Assembly: GCF_040649515.1 (NCBI RefSeq)
Contig: NZ_JBEZFP010000073.1
Location: forward strand, 1 to 45,655
DNA: 45,655 nt
Direction of reading: 5' to 3'
Source of the DNA: Yinghuangia elevatio
Lineage (GTDB): Bacteria > Actinomycetota > Actinomycetes > Streptomycetales > Streptomycetaceae
Shown here one piece after another: positions 1 through 8,120 of this stretch. Numbering within the stretch: the stretch's first letter is position 1; every line of letters begins with the position of its first letter. The position numbers were made by a program, and so were the translations under genes. The notes beneath the pieces were generated by a model. That model was given only the letters and a program-made list of their open reading frames with translations, was not told where the DNA came from and searched no databases.

Positions 1-115
1 CCCGCCCGTCTCCGGCGGGCCGCGCGGCCCGCCGGAGACGGCACAGGCGTTCGAGGCACCGGCGGCCCTCGGTCAACTCGGCGCCTTGCCGCGCGTCCTG
101 CGCCAAGATGTGGCC

Positions 116-589
116 ATGACCGACCCACATGTCGACCCGCTCGTGGCCCTGTGGCGGGGCATCTCCCTCGACGCGCGGGCCACCGAGACGACGACCCAAC
201 TGGCCTTCCTGGCCAACGGCATGGGGTGGACCGAGTGGACCACCGCCGCCGGAGGCATCGAGGTGGTCGGCTTCCGCTGGCGCCCGACGGGGCCCTGCGG
301 CGTCGAAGTCCTGGACATATGGTGCGCGTTCGGCCTCACCGCCGAACGCGACGCGATCGAATGGGACGACCTGGAGTGGCGTGACGACCCGCCCTTCACG
401 CTCGACATCGCGGTCAGCCCGCGCTCGCTCGTGCTGTCCGGCAGCCTGGGCGGTGCCACCGAGTTCCGGCTGCTGCGCCGCGAGGTCACGTACGCCGACT
501 GCCCGGCCCGCGGCATGGCCCCGGACCTCGGCAGCGGCATCGTCGACGAGGTGAACCACCTGCCCCCGGAGCCCGGCCGCCGCTCCTGA
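116..589 (+). CDS. hypothetical protein
   Basis: A 157-residue soluble protein that I do not recognise. It has no signal peptide or membrane segment. It is acidic and rich in Trp and Asp, with alternating short hydrophobic stretches that suggest a beta-rich fold. The ATG at 116 begins MTDPHVDPL. An upstream TTG at 86 is in frame but adds only ten residues without a clear ribosome site. It lies upstream of the alcohol dehydrogenase, separated by about 160 bases containing that gene's operator, so the two are probably not co-transcribed. Codon use is typical of the window, so it is likely a real gene. Confidence 0.6.
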   Translation: MTDPHVDPLVALWRGISLDARATETTTQLAFLANGMGWTEWTTAAGGIEVVGFRWRPTGPCGVEVLDIWCAFGLTAERDAIEWDDLEWRDDPPFTLDIAVSPRSLVLSGSLGGATEFRLLRREVTYADCPARGMAPDLGSGIVDEVNHLPPEPGRRS

Positions 590-646
590 GGTGCGGACGC
601 CGTCCCGCACCACCCGGATCTGCACCATGAGCACTGTCACAACAGG

Positions 647-661
647 CTGACTCATCGTCAG
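647..661. promoter_or_regulatory. CTGAC-N5-GTCAG operator, alcohol dehydrogenase promoter
   Basis: Perfect palindrome CTGAC-TCATC-GTCAG. Its left half doubles as a plausible -35 (CTGACT, 647-652), followed by a 17-base spacer and TAGGTT (670-675) as -10. Occupancy would block RNA polymerase. The same motif recurs at 2783, 6168, 8029, 16150 and 38403, and in a cluster at 40740-40840. I infer that it is bound by the TetR encoded at 14566-15213. Confidence 0.75.
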
Positions 662-751
662 ATGACCGCTAGGTTTGAGACCGACACTCGCCGGACCGCC
701 GTCGAAACCGGTCCGCACGACGGTGATCAGCCACCCACGGAGGAGAAGCCT

Positions 752-1819
752 GTGAAAGGCGTTCTGTTCGACGGCAAAGAGGCCCTGGTGGTCGACGACC
801 TCGAGGTCCGGGACCCGGGGCCCAACGAGGTCCTGGTGAAGATCGGCGCCGCCGGTCTGTGCCACAGCGACATCAGTGTCATCAACGGCACCATCCCGTT
901 CCCGCCGCCGGTCGTGCTGGGCCACGAGGGCGCCGGCACCGTCGAGGCGGTCGGCGAACTCGTCACGCACGTCAAGCCCGGCGACCACGTGGCGCTGTCC
1001 ACGCTGGCCGCGTGCGGCACCTGCCGCGAGTGCGACCGCGGCCGCCCGACCATGTGCGCCAAGAGCTTCGGCCAGCTCAACCAGCCCTTCACGCGCGACG
1101 GCAAGCCCGTCTACAACTTCGCCGGCCTGTCGGTCTTCGCCGAGAAGATCGTGGTCAAGGGCGTGCAGGCGGTCAAGATCCCCGAGTCGATCCCGCTGGC
1201 CTCGGCCGCGCTCATCGGCTGCGGCGTGCTGACCGGCGTCGGCGCGGTCCTCAACCGGGCGAAGGTGCAGCCGGGCGACACCGTCGCGGTCATCGGCACC
1301 GGCGGCATCGGCCTGAACGTGATCCAGGCGGCCAAGCTCGCCGGCGCGGTCCGCATCGTCGCGGTGGACGCCAATCCGGCCAAGGAGGCCGTCGCCCGCG
1401 AGTTCGGCGCGACCGACTTCGTGGACGCCAAGGCCGTCGAGAACTCCGTCGCCGCGGTCAAGGAGATCGTGCCCGACGGCGTCGACCACGCGTTCGAGTG
1501 CGTGGGCCACGTCGCGGTGATCCGGAACGCCATCGACATGCTGGGCCGCGCCGGCCAGGCGGTCATCCTGGGCGTCGCGCCGTCCGACGCGGAGGCGTCG
1601 TTCCATGTGTCGTCGATGTTCCTGGACAAGTCGATCATGGGTTGCCGGTACGGCTCGTCGCGTCCGCAGTACGACATCGCGCGCTACGCGGACCTGTACG
1701 GCACCGGTGCCCTCAAGCTCGACGAGCTGGTGACCCAGACGTACGCGCTCGACGACTTCCACCACGCGGTGGAGGACGCCGAGGCGGGCAAGGTCGCCCG
1801 CGGCGTCTTCGTCTTCTGA
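752..1819 (+). CDS. zinc-dependent alcohol dehydrogenase (MDR family)
   Basis: A 355-residue medium-chain dehydrogenase/reductase that oxidises an alcohol or reduces an aldehyde with a nicotinamide cofactor. Catalytic-zinc ligands are visible in GLCHSD, GHEGAG and the IGCGVLTG segment. The structural-zinc lobe CGTCRECDRGRPTMC has four cysteines, and the Rossmann motif is GTGGIG. The GTG at 752 is chosen because GGAGGAG lies about eight bases upstream and the family N-terminus (VKGVLFDG) starts there; an in-frame ATG at 662 overlaps the promoter. It resembles the mycobacterial AdhD/AdhE1 type. The operator at 647-661 places it in the steroid-type regulon, suggesting a steroid side-chain or ring-derived alcohol as substrate. 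The substrate is inferred. Confidence 0.88.
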   Translation: MKGVLFDGKEALVVDDLEVRDPGPNEVLVKIGAAGLCHSDISVINGTIPFPPPVVLGHEGAGTVEAVGELVTHVKPGDHVALSTLAACGTCRECDRGRPTMCAKSFGQLNQPFTRDGKPVYNFAGLSVFAEKIVVKGVQAVKIPESIPLASAALIGCGVLTGVGAVLNRAKVQPGDTVAVIGTGGIGLNVIQAAKLAGAVRIVAVDANPAKEAVAREFGATDFVDAKAVENSVAAVKEIVPDGVDHAFECVGHVAVIRNAIDMLGRAGQAVILGVAPSDAEASFHVSSMFLDKSIMGCRYGSSRPQYDIARYADLYGTGALKLDELVTQTYALDDFHHAVEDAEAGKVARGVFVF

Positions 1820-1908
1820 GCGCCCTCGGCTTCCGAGCGCACAGGGCGTTCTGACGCCCTTTCAGGAGCCGCGGTGACCAGCCCGCGCCCCTGAGCCCGG
1901 AGACACCC

Positions 1909-1953
1909 GGAGAGGCCGGTACGCGCCCCGCAGGCGCCCGTACCGGCCTCTCC
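1909..1953. terminator. hairpin terminator after alcohol dehydrogenase
   Basis: Perfect 15-bp inverted repeat (1909-1923 with 1939-1953) around a GC-rich 15-base loop, about 90 bases after the dehydrogenase stop. There is no T-tract, as is common for actinomycete terminators. Confidence 0.7.
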
Positions 1954-2072
1954 GCATGTTTCCCGCCGTCGTCCGGCCCGCATCCGCCGTTGCGCCTGCC
2001 GCCGTCGCCTGCCGCCGTGTCGCGAGGTCGTCGGGTGCGCGGGCTCCCGGGCAGGCGTGCCGCAAATACGCA

Positions 2073-2106
2073 TAGGCCCCGGAGCGTCGTGCGCGTCCGG
2101 GGCCTA
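2073..2106. terminator. hairpin terminator between convergent genes
   Basis: Perfect 11-bp inverted repeat (TAGGCCCCGGA at 2073-2083 with its complement at 2096-2106), just past the stop of the minus-strand flavin reductase. It probably terminates that gene and backs up the plus-strand terminator at 1909. Confidence 0.65.
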
Positions 2107-2136
2107 CGGGTTCGGGGAGAGCCTATCGGCCCCTTT

Positions 2137-2643
2137 TCAGGCGTTCTGGGCGGGGTGCCCGAACTTGCCGCGGTAGAAAAGCAGCGGCCCGGCGTCCTCG
2201 CGGGCCACGTCGAGGGCCTGCACGCGGCCGATCACGATCTCGTGGTCGCCGCCGTCCACAACCTGCTCCAGCGTGCAGTCGATGTACGCCAGCGTGCCCT
2301 CCAGCAGCGGCGACCCGGTCACCGGAGCGGGCTTGTGGTCGACACCCGCGAATTTGTCGGCGCCGCTCACCGCGAACCCGCGGCACAGTTGCTCCTGGTC
2401 GTCGGCCAGCACGTTGACGCAGAACTTCGCGCCCGGCTGGATGCGCGGCCAGGTGGTCGACGTCTTCGCGACGAAGAAGGTCACCAGCGGCGGGTCGATC
2501 GACAGGGACGCGAAGGACTGGCAGGCGAACCCGACCGGCGTCTCGCCGTCCAGCGCGGTGATGATGGTGACGCCGCTGCAGAAGTGGCCGAGCACGTGCC
2601 GGAATGCGGCGGGGTCGACGGCGGGAGCGTCGAGCTGGCCCAT
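2137..2643 (-). CDS. flavin reductase, HsaB-like
   Basis: A 168-residue flavin reductase domain protein (split-barrel FMN-binding fold). Such enzymes reduce FMN or FAD with NAD(P)H to feed a two-component monooxygenase. The N-terminal stretch (FRHVLGHFCSGVTIIT, then PVGFACQSFASLS and PPLVTF) and the DGGDHEIVIGRV and PLLFYRGKFG segments closely match, from memory, HsaB, the reductase of the steroid A-ring 3-HSA hydroxylase. A GAGGA ribosome site lies just before the ATG. No oxygenase partner is encoded beside it, so it must serve one elsewhere. An operator at 2783-2797 lies upstream. A minus-strand TTGACG (2749-2754) and ATAGCG (2726-2731) with 17-base spacing is a candidate promoter. Confidence 0.82.
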   Translation of the reverse strand: MGQLDAPAVDPAAFRHVLGHFCSGVTIITALDGETPVGFACQSFASLSIDPPLVTFFVAKTSTTWPRIQPGAKFCVNVLADDQEQLCRGFAVSGADKFAGVDHKPAPVTGSPLLEGTLAYIDCTLEQVVDGGDHEIVIGRVQALDVAREDAGPLLFYRGKFGHPAQNA

Positions 2644-2782
2644 TTGGTCCTCGCAGAAGTCGTCGGGTGCGGCAGAAGCCGACGGGGTTTGTCTGCCGAC
2701 GGGTTTTGTCTGGCGGCGCCTGCGACGCTATGGCAGCGAAAAACCTTGCGTCAATCAAAAGCAGACAGGGCGTGCGTCACAT

Positions 2783-2797
2783 CTGACGCAGAGTCAG
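2783..2797. promoter_or_regulatory. CTGAC-N5-GTCAG operator, flavin reductase promoter region
   Basis: Perfect palindrome CTGAC-GCAGA-GTCAG, about 140 bases upstream of the flavin reductase start and in the gap after the enoyl-CoA hydratase stop. It matches the operators of the other catabolic promoters in this window. Confidence 0.7.
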
Positions 2798-2878
2798 TTG
2801 GCTTGTCGAGCAAGGGAATACCGCGTCGCCGAAGGGCCGCCAGGGCTTCCGGCAGCACCTCGGCGACGCGGTCGGCCG

Positions 2879-3739
2879 TCACCAGCCGTAGTACTCGGGC
2901 TTGCGGCGCTCCATCAGGCTCGCCACACCTTCGTTGGCGTCCCGGGTCGTCATGTTCAGCTCGACGGAGTCCGCCTCCTCCCCGAACGACGTCGCCCGGT
3001 CGCTGTCCAGCGAGCGGTTGACCAGGCGCTTGGTGATGGCCAGGGCCCGCGTCGGACCGGTGGCGAGCCGCTCGGCCCACTCCCGGACGGTGGCCTCCAG
3101 CTCGTCGGCCGCGACGACCTTGTTGACCACGCCGATGCGCAGCGCCTCGGCGGCCGGCAGGTCGTCCCCGAAGAACATCAGCTCCTTGGCCTTCTGCGGG
3201 CCGACCAGGCGCGGCAGCAGGTACGCGCTGCCGCCGTCCGGGATCAGCCCGCGGCGCGTGAAGATCTGGATGAACCGCGCGGTGTCCGCCGCGATCACCA
3301 GGTCGCACGCGAGCGCGAGGCTCATGCCGTAGCCCGCGGTCGTGCCGTTGATCGCCGCGATCACCGGCTTCTCGCACTCCAGGACGGCCGTGGTCAGCCG
3401 CAGGACGCCGTTCTTCATCATGCGCGAGGCGTACCCGGTCGGTCGGGCGGGCGGCTTCGGCGCGCCGTCCTCGGCCGGGGCCGCCTCGGCCAGCAGCGAC
3501 TTGGTCCCGGGCGAGCTGCGCAGGTCCATGCCGGTGCAGAAGTGCTTCTCGCCCGCCGCGCCGAGCACGACCGCGCGTACCGCCTCGTTCGCCGACGCCT
3601 CGCCCAGCAGCGTGATGATCAGCTCGCGCTGGTCCCAGGTGATGGCGTTGCTCGCCTTGGGGCGGTTGAGCGTGATCCACAGGACGCCGTTCTCGACGCG
3701 GTGGAGCAGCTCGGGCTCGGTCTCAGGAGTGGTGCTCAT
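2879..3739 (-). CDS. enoyl-CoA hydratase/isomerase (crotonase family)
   Basis: A 286-residue crotonase-fold protein acting on a CoA thioester, probably hydrating or isomerising an enoyl-CoA. Family signatures are WITLNRPKASNAIT, the first oxyanion-hole region HFCTGMDL, and the second region INGTTAGYGMSLALACDLVIA. An insert of about 30 residues rich in Ala and Pro sits between GMDL and the core. It lies about 180 bases downstream of the ADP-forming ligase on the same strand, probably in one transcript driven from the operator at 6168. The exact substrate is unknown. A feruloyl-CoA hydratase-lyase role, as in FerB beside an ADP-forming FerA, was considered but its motifs do not fit well. Confidence 0.82.
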   Translation of the reverse strand: MSTTPETEPELLHRVENGVLWITLNRPKASNAITWDQRELIITLLGEASANEAVRAVVLGAAGEKHFCTGMDLRSSPGTKSLLAEAAPAEDGAPKPPARPTGYASRMMKNGVLRLTTAVLECEKPVIAAINGTTAGYGMSLALACDLVIAADTARFIQIFTRRGLIPDGGSAYLLPRLVGPQKAKELMFFGDDLPAAEALRIGVVNKVVAADELEATVREWAERLATGPTRALAITKRLVNRSLDSDRATSFGEEADSVELNMTTRDANEGVASLMERRKPEYYGW

Positions 3740-3792
3740 GCCTGGCGGGGTTCCTCTCGGGTACTTCGGCGGTCGCTGTCCTGCGGGCGGAC

Positions 3793-3820
3793 CAGCGCGG
3801 TCGGATCAGCGCGGTCGGAT
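3793..3820. repeat. short tandem repeat between ligase and hydratase genes
   Basis: Two exact copies of a 14-bp unit (CAGCGCGGTCGGAT), followed by degenerate CGGTCGG units to about 3870. They lie in the 182-base gap between two genes of a probable operon. No function is evident. Confidence 0.6.
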
Positions 3821-3921
3821 CGGCTCGGTCGGGCCGACGCCGTCGGGTCGGCCCGGTCGGTCGGGTGACAGGTCGGCGGGACCGGCGGAACGCCGGTCCC
3901 GGGAACGATCATCGGGGGATG

Positions 3922-6123
3922 TCATCGCGGGATGGCGAGGGCGTCGAGCGCCACCGTGCCACCGCCGCGCGGCATCACCATGAGCGGGTTGATGTCGAGT
4001 TCGGCGAGGTCGTCGCCCAGTTCGAGGGCCATGCGCTGGACCCGCATGACCACGTCGACCAGGGCGTCCAGGTCGGCCGGCGGTTGGCCGCGCATGCCCT
4101 GGAGGCACTTGAGGCCCCGCAGTTCGCCGAGCATGCGGCGTACCTCGACCGGGCCGAACGGCGGTACGCCGATGGCGATGTCGTCGAACACCTCGACGAA
4201 GATGCCGCCGAGGCCGACGGTGACGGTGGGCCCGAAGAGCTCGTCGTGGGATATGCCCACGACCATCTCGACGCCCTTGTCGACCTGTTGGCACACCAGC
4301 ACGCCTTCGAGCCGTCCGGCGCCGTTGTCGCGGGCGGCGTCCACGATCTCGCGGTACGCGTCGCGCACCTGGCTGGCCGAGCGCAGTCCCAGCTTGACCA
4401 GCCCGAGGTCGCTCTTGTGCGGCAGTTGCGGCGCGCACGCCTTCATCACCACGGGGTAGCCGATGAGCCCGGCCGCGCGTACCGCCGCCGCGGCGGACGT
4501 GACCAGCTGCTCGCGCGGCACGCGTATGCCGTACGTGCGCAGCAGCTGCTTCGCGGAGTGCTCCGACAGCGGCTTGCCGGGGGTCAGCAGGCGCCGCGCC
4601 TTGCCCGCCGCCGGGGAGGCGGTCCGGGCGACGTCCTCGAAGGGCGAGTCGTAGTTGTCGCGGAAGCGGTGGTAGTCGAAGTAGGCACGCAGGGCGGTCA
4701 CGCAGTTGCCGAACGTGCGGAAGACGACGATCCGGTTGGATTTGAGCAGGATGTCGCGGTACGCCGACTCGTCGCCCACCGGCGAGCCCCAGACCACACA
4801 CACGACCTTGTCCGTCGCCTCCGCCGCGTCGACCAGGTCCTGCGCGAGCTTGTCGCTCATGGGCGGGAAGGCGCCGGTGATCGGACAGACGAGCACGCCG
4901 ACGTCGGGGTCGGCGAGGATCGCGTCGATGATCTTCCGGCCGCGTTCGTCGCCGGCAGGGTGCCCGCCGTTGTCGACGGGATTGGAGATGGTGAGGTAGC
5001 CGGGGATCCACTCGCGCAGCGACTGCTGTGTCCCGGCTGTGAGTTGCGGCAGGTTCAGGCCCTGCGCGGAGGCCAGGTCGGCCATGTGCGCGCCGGTGCC
5101 GCCCGAGATGGAGTACACGCACACACCGTCCGCCTTGGGGCGCGAGGCCCGTGCGAACAGCTGTGAGGTGTCGATGAGTTCGTCGAGTCCGTCGACCCGG
5201 GTGACGCCGAACTGGCGGAACACCGCGGAGGCGACGCGGTCCTGACCGGTCAGCTTGCCGGTGTGCGACGCGGCCATCTTGGCGCCGGTCTCCGTACGCC
5301 CGACCTTGACCATGACGATCGGCTTGCGCTGCTGGGCCGCGTAGTCGGCGGCCAGCGCGAAGGTGCGCCCGTCCTTGAAGCCCTCGATGTAGGCGGCGAT
5401 CACGCCGACTTCGGGCTGATCGGCGAAGTACCGGATGAAGTCGGCGGTCTCCAGGTCGGCTTCGTTGCCCACCGGTGCCCAGTGCGAGACCCGGATGCCG
5501 ATGTCCTGCGCGGCGAACACCGGGCGGCCCTGGTGCCCGCTCTGGGTGATGAGGGCGATCGACTGGCCTTCGAGGTCCTCGCGGAACTCCTCGAAGGCGT
5601 TGAGGTTGGTGTTCGGTCCCAGGAGGCGCAGCGGGCCTCCGTCGGTGAGTTCGGCGAGCCGGCGCTGCGCCTCGGCACCGGCCTCGCCCTGCTCGGCGAA
5701 CCCGGCCGCGAAGACGACGGCGAAGGAGACCCCGGCCGCGGCGAGGTCGGCCAGCACCTCCTGCGGATCGCCCACCAGGATCACCGCGAGGTCGACGACC
5801 TCGGGGACCGACGCGATGTCGGGGTGGCACACCTGTCCGCCGATCTCGGCGTGCTTGGGGTTGACCGGGAACATCCGCGCGCCCACACGGTCGGACCACG
5901 CCCGCAGTTGCGCGGTGATGCGGGCTCCGGGCCGTCCCTCGGTGTCCGAGGCGCCGATGACGGCGACGGTGCGCGGCCGGAAGAACCGGTCGAGTTCTGC
6001 GGGCCGCAGTTGCAGCGGCCTGCCGGTGACGTCGACCGGGAGGGGCTGGTCGACTGAGCTGGAGCCCACGGAACCGGTACGGGCGTGTCCCGGAGCGTGC
6101 TGTTCCCTGCTGTCACGAAGCAT
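3922..6123 (-). CDS. ADP-forming acyl-CoA ligase (acetate-CoA ligase family)
   Basis: A 733-residue single-chain NDP-forming acyl-CoA synthetase, which makes an acyl-CoA from an acid, CoA and ATP with release of ADP and phosphate. A CoA-binding Rossmann domain (about residues 45-140, TVAVIGASD) is followed by succinyl-CoA-ligase-like domains with the likely phosphohistidine motif SHTGKLTG (His287). The C-terminal third is an ATP-grasp domain (YPVVMKACAPQLPHKSD to ELDINPLMV). About 40 unstructured residues precede the core. The ATG has a GAGGGA site upstream. The promoter carries the operator at 6168-6182, so it belongs to the steroid-type regulon. It is not part of the M. tuberculosis ring C/D cluster as I recall it, so its substrate may be a distinctive intermediate. 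Confidence 0.85.
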   Translation of the reverse strand: MLRDSREQHAPGHARTGSVGSSSVDQPLPVDVTGRPLQLRPAELDRFFRPRTVAVIGASDTEGRPGARITAQLRAWSDRVGARMFPVNPKHAEIGGQVCHPDIASVPEVVDLAVILVGDPQEVLADLAAAGVSFAVVFAAGFAEQGEAGAEAQRRLAELTDGGPLRLLGPNTNLNAFEEFREDLEGQSIALITQSGHQGRPVFAAQDIGIRVSHWAPVGNEADLETADFIRYFADQPEVGVIAAYIEGFKDGRTFALAADYAAQQRKPIVMVKVGRTETGAKMAASHTGKLTGQDRVASAVFRQFGVTRVDGLDELIDTSQLFARASRPKADGVCVYSISGGTGAHMADLASAQGLNLPQLTAGTQQSLREWIPGYLTISNPVDNGGHPAGDERGRKIIDAILADPDVGVLVCPITGAFPPMSDKLAQDLVDAAEATDKVVCVVWGSPVGDESAYRDILLKSNRIVVFRTFGNCVTALRAYFDYHRFRDNYDSPFEDVARTASPAAGKARRLLTPGKPLSEHSAKQLLRTYGIRVPREQLVTSAAAAVRAAGLIGYPVVMKACAPQLPHKSDLGLVKLGLRSASQVRDAYREIVDAARDNGAGRLEGVLVCQQVDKGVEMVVGISHDELFGPTVTVGLGGIFVEVFDDIAIGVPPFGPVEVRRMLGELRGLKCLQGMRGQPPADLDALVDVVMRVQRMALELGDDLAELDINPLMVMPRGGGTVALDALAIPR

Positions 6124-6167
6124 CTGGCCCGTCCCTCGTCTTTCGATCCATCAGTGAATCACTTGAC

Positions 6168-6182
6168 CTGACGGTCAGTCAG
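6168..6182. promoter_or_regulatory. CTGAC-N5-GTCAG operator, ADP-forming ligase promoter
   Basis: Perfect palindrome CTGAC-GGTCA-GTCAG, 45 bases upstream of the ligase ATG on the minus strand. It has the same architecture as the sites at 647, 2783, 16150 and 38403. Confidence 0.75.
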
Positions 6183-6389
6183 TTAGCTTGCTGATGGGAC
6201 GTCAGGACTGTCTACCGTCTCATCACCCCGTGGTCGCGCATATCTGTCCGATCATGGGGATTTCTGGTGACTTGGTCAATATTTTTCGATGAAGCCGCCG
6301 GTCAATGGGGGTCTCCCCTGAGTAGCGGTTGTTTCGTCGAACGGTCACGCAGCGTGTTCGGCCGTCCCCACGGCACTCAAACGGCTGTT

Positions 6390-7931
6390 TCAGGTACGGA
6401 GTACCGCCGACCCCCCGGCCCGGTCCGACCGCTCCCGGTCGGCGAGCGCCTTGCGGTCCACTTTGTCCATTCCGGTGAGCGGCAGCTCGTCCACGATCCG
6501 CAGCGCCTCGGGGAGCTTGTACGCCGCCAGTCTCGGCGCCGCGAACGCGCGGAGCTCCTCGAGCGTCGGGGTCGGGGCGTCCGCCCTCGGCACCACGACC
6601 GCCACCCCGATCTCGCCCATCACGTCGCTCGGCCGCGGGGTGACCGCGACGGAGGCGACGCCGGGATGGGCGAGCAGGACGGACTCGACTTCCAGGGGGA
6701 AGACGTTGTAGCCGCCGCGGATGTACATGTCCGAGATGCGGCCGGTGATCCGGAGGCATCCCCGGTCGTCGATCAGGCCCAGGTCACCGGTGCGCAGCCA
6801 GCCCTGGGCGTCCAGCGCCTTCGCGGTGTCCTCGGGGTTCCGCCAGTACCCGGCCATCACGGACGCCGCCCGCAGGCAGATCTGGCCGGCCTCGCCCCGC
6901 TCCAGCGCCTTGCCGGTCTCCGGATCGCGGATCTCCAGCTCGGTACCGGGCCGCGGCCTCCCGACCGTGTGCAGGGCCTCCTCGTCCGGTGCGTCGAACG
7001 AGGTCAGCGTGCCCAGGCCGCCCGACTCGGTCATGGAGTACCGGATCGAGTAGCCGGCCCCGAAGCGCTCGCGCGCCTCGCGCACGACGGGCGCGGGGGA
7101 CGGCCCCGCCCCGACGATCAGGCCCTTGACGCAGGAGAAGTCGTACGAGTCGAACTCCGGGCGGCGCAGCAGCAGCGACACCTGCGCCGCGACGCCGCCG
7201 ATGTAGGGGATCCGCTCGCGCGCGACGATGCGCAGCGCGTCCTCGGCCCGCCAGCGGCCGAGCACGTGCATGGTCGCGCCGAGCTTGAGGTATCCGGCGA
7301 GCTTCGCCATGAACCCGACGTGCGGCAGACCGGTCGCGACGAGCTGCGGTCCGCCCTCGCCCCACCGGCCGCCGGTGTCCATCTCGGTGATCGCGGCGAT
7401 CTGCCGCGACGTGAACAGCGCGCCCTTGGGCGTGCCGGTGGTGCCCGACGTGAAGACGACCGTCTCGGGCAGGTCCGGGTCGTCGGCGCCGCTGACGCGC
7501 GGCGTCGGCGGGATCGCGTCGACGCGCAGGTCCGCGAGCACGTCGTACGCGCGCTTGGCGGGCTCGCAGAGCAGCACCTCGGGCCCCGACGGGACGCCTT
7601 CGGCCAGTTCTTCGGTCGCGATGACCAGCTCCGGCTTCGCCTGCGCGAGCACGCGGGCCCGTTCGTCGGCGGTGTAGCGGGGGCCGACCCCCGTCGTCAC
7701 CGCGCCGAGGCGCGCCAGAGCCAGGTATGCCACCACGTACTCCGGTCCCGAGGGCAGCACCAACGCGGCGAGGTCCCCCGACCGAACGCCGCGCTCGGCG
7801 AGCCCGGCCGCGACCTGATCGGTCAGCGCGTCCAGGCCCGCATAAGTGAAGGCGATATCGCCCTGGACCAGGGCCCTGCGCTCGGGAAAGCGTCGGGCGG
7901 CGTCCCGCAGCACTGCGGCGACAACGGTCAT
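6390..7931 (-). CDS. AMP-forming acyl-CoA ligase (FadD-like)
   Basis: A 513-residue ANL-superfamily ligase that activates a carboxylic acid through an acyl-adenylate to its CoA thioester. Visible motifs are the P-loop FTSGTTGTPKG, YSMTESGG, GWLRTGDLG, the hinge TGRISDMYIRGGYNVFP and the C-terminal catalytic-lysine region LTGMDKVDRKAL. The ATG follows GGAGGAG. It is transcribed divergently from the acyl-CoA dehydrogenase at 8121, with an operator between them. By context it could be a FadD3-like HIP-CoA ligase, but its central region is not a close match to FadD3 as I recall it, so a different ring-derived acid is possible. Confidence 0.85.
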   Translation of the reverse strand: MTVVAAVLRDAARRFPERRALVQGDIAFTYAGLDALTDQVAAGLAERGVRSGDLAALVLPSGPEYVVAYLALARLGAVTTGVGPRYTADERARVLAQAKPELVIATEELAEGVPSGPEVLLCEPAKRAYDVLADLRVDAIPPTPRVSGADDPDLPETVVFTSGTTGTPKGALFTSRQIAAITEMDTGGRWGEGGPQLVATGLPHVGFMAKLAGYLKLGATMHVLGRWRAEDALRIVARERIPYIGGVAAQVSLLLRRPEFDSYDFSCVKGLIVGAGPSPAPVVREARERFGAGYSIRYSMTESGGLGTLTSFDAPDEEALHTVGRPRPGTELEIRDPETGKALERGEAGQICLRAASVMAGYWRNPEDTAKALDAQGWLRTGDLGLIDDRGCLRITGRISDMYIRGGYNVFPLEVESVLLAHPGVASVAVTPRPSDVMGEIGVAVVVPRADAPTPTLEELRAFAAPRLAAYKLPEALRIVDELPLTGMDKVDRKALADRERSDRAGGSAVLRT

Positions 7932-8028
7932 CAGGACTCCTCCTGCCAGGCTTCCCCTTCGAGGACAGCATGGAAATGGGTTCGCGCACCACGGGTCCGA
8001 GGTGTGATGAAGGCGATGTTCGCATGAT

Positions 8029-8043
8029 ATGACGGTGTGTCAG
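8029..8043. promoter_or_regulatory. TGAC-N5-GTCA operator in divergent ligase/dehydrogenase promoter
   Basis: ATGAC-GGTGT-GTCAG: the 13-bp core TGAC-N5-GTCA (8030-8042) is perfect and one outer base is off consensus. It sits between a weak -35 (TTCGCA, 8019-8024) and -10 (GATACT, 8043-8048) for the plus-strand dehydrogenase, and about 100 bases upstream of the minus-strand ligase start. It could control both. Confidence 0.7.
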
Positions 8044-8120
8044 ATACTGGAGGGCGGGCCGCAGCACCGGCAATGGGGCCGGTCGCATCACGTAGTCCGG
8101 AATCGTCAGGGAGCAGGGCA

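Noticed and set aside
2802..2814. CTTG-N5-CAAG inverted repeat considered as a KstR2-like box
   Set aside because: KstR2 sites have CAAG-N2-CTTG; the half-site order is reversed here and the spacing is wrong.
2273..3868. Long plus-strand open frame (531 codons) across the flavin reductase and hydratase genes
   Set aside because: It is the antisense of two genes with clear family motifs, encodes a low-complexity Arg/Ala/Gly-rich product and has no ribosome site.
3806..5899. 697-codon minus-strand open frame
   Set aside because: Frame-shifted shadow of the ADP-forming ligase; the product is Arg/Gly/Pro-rich without motifs, as expected from high-GC alternate frames.
2879..6123. FerA/FerB-type feruloyl-CoA synthetase and hydratase-lyase
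   Set aside because: The ligase class fits, but the hydratase lacks the segments expected of feruloyl-CoA hydratase-lyases, and the operator links the genes to the steroid-type set. Kept only as an alternative.
6267..8027. 586-codon plus-strand open frame opposite the FadD-like ligase
   Set aside because: Antisense shadow; the product is Arg/Gly/His-rich and has no family resemblance.
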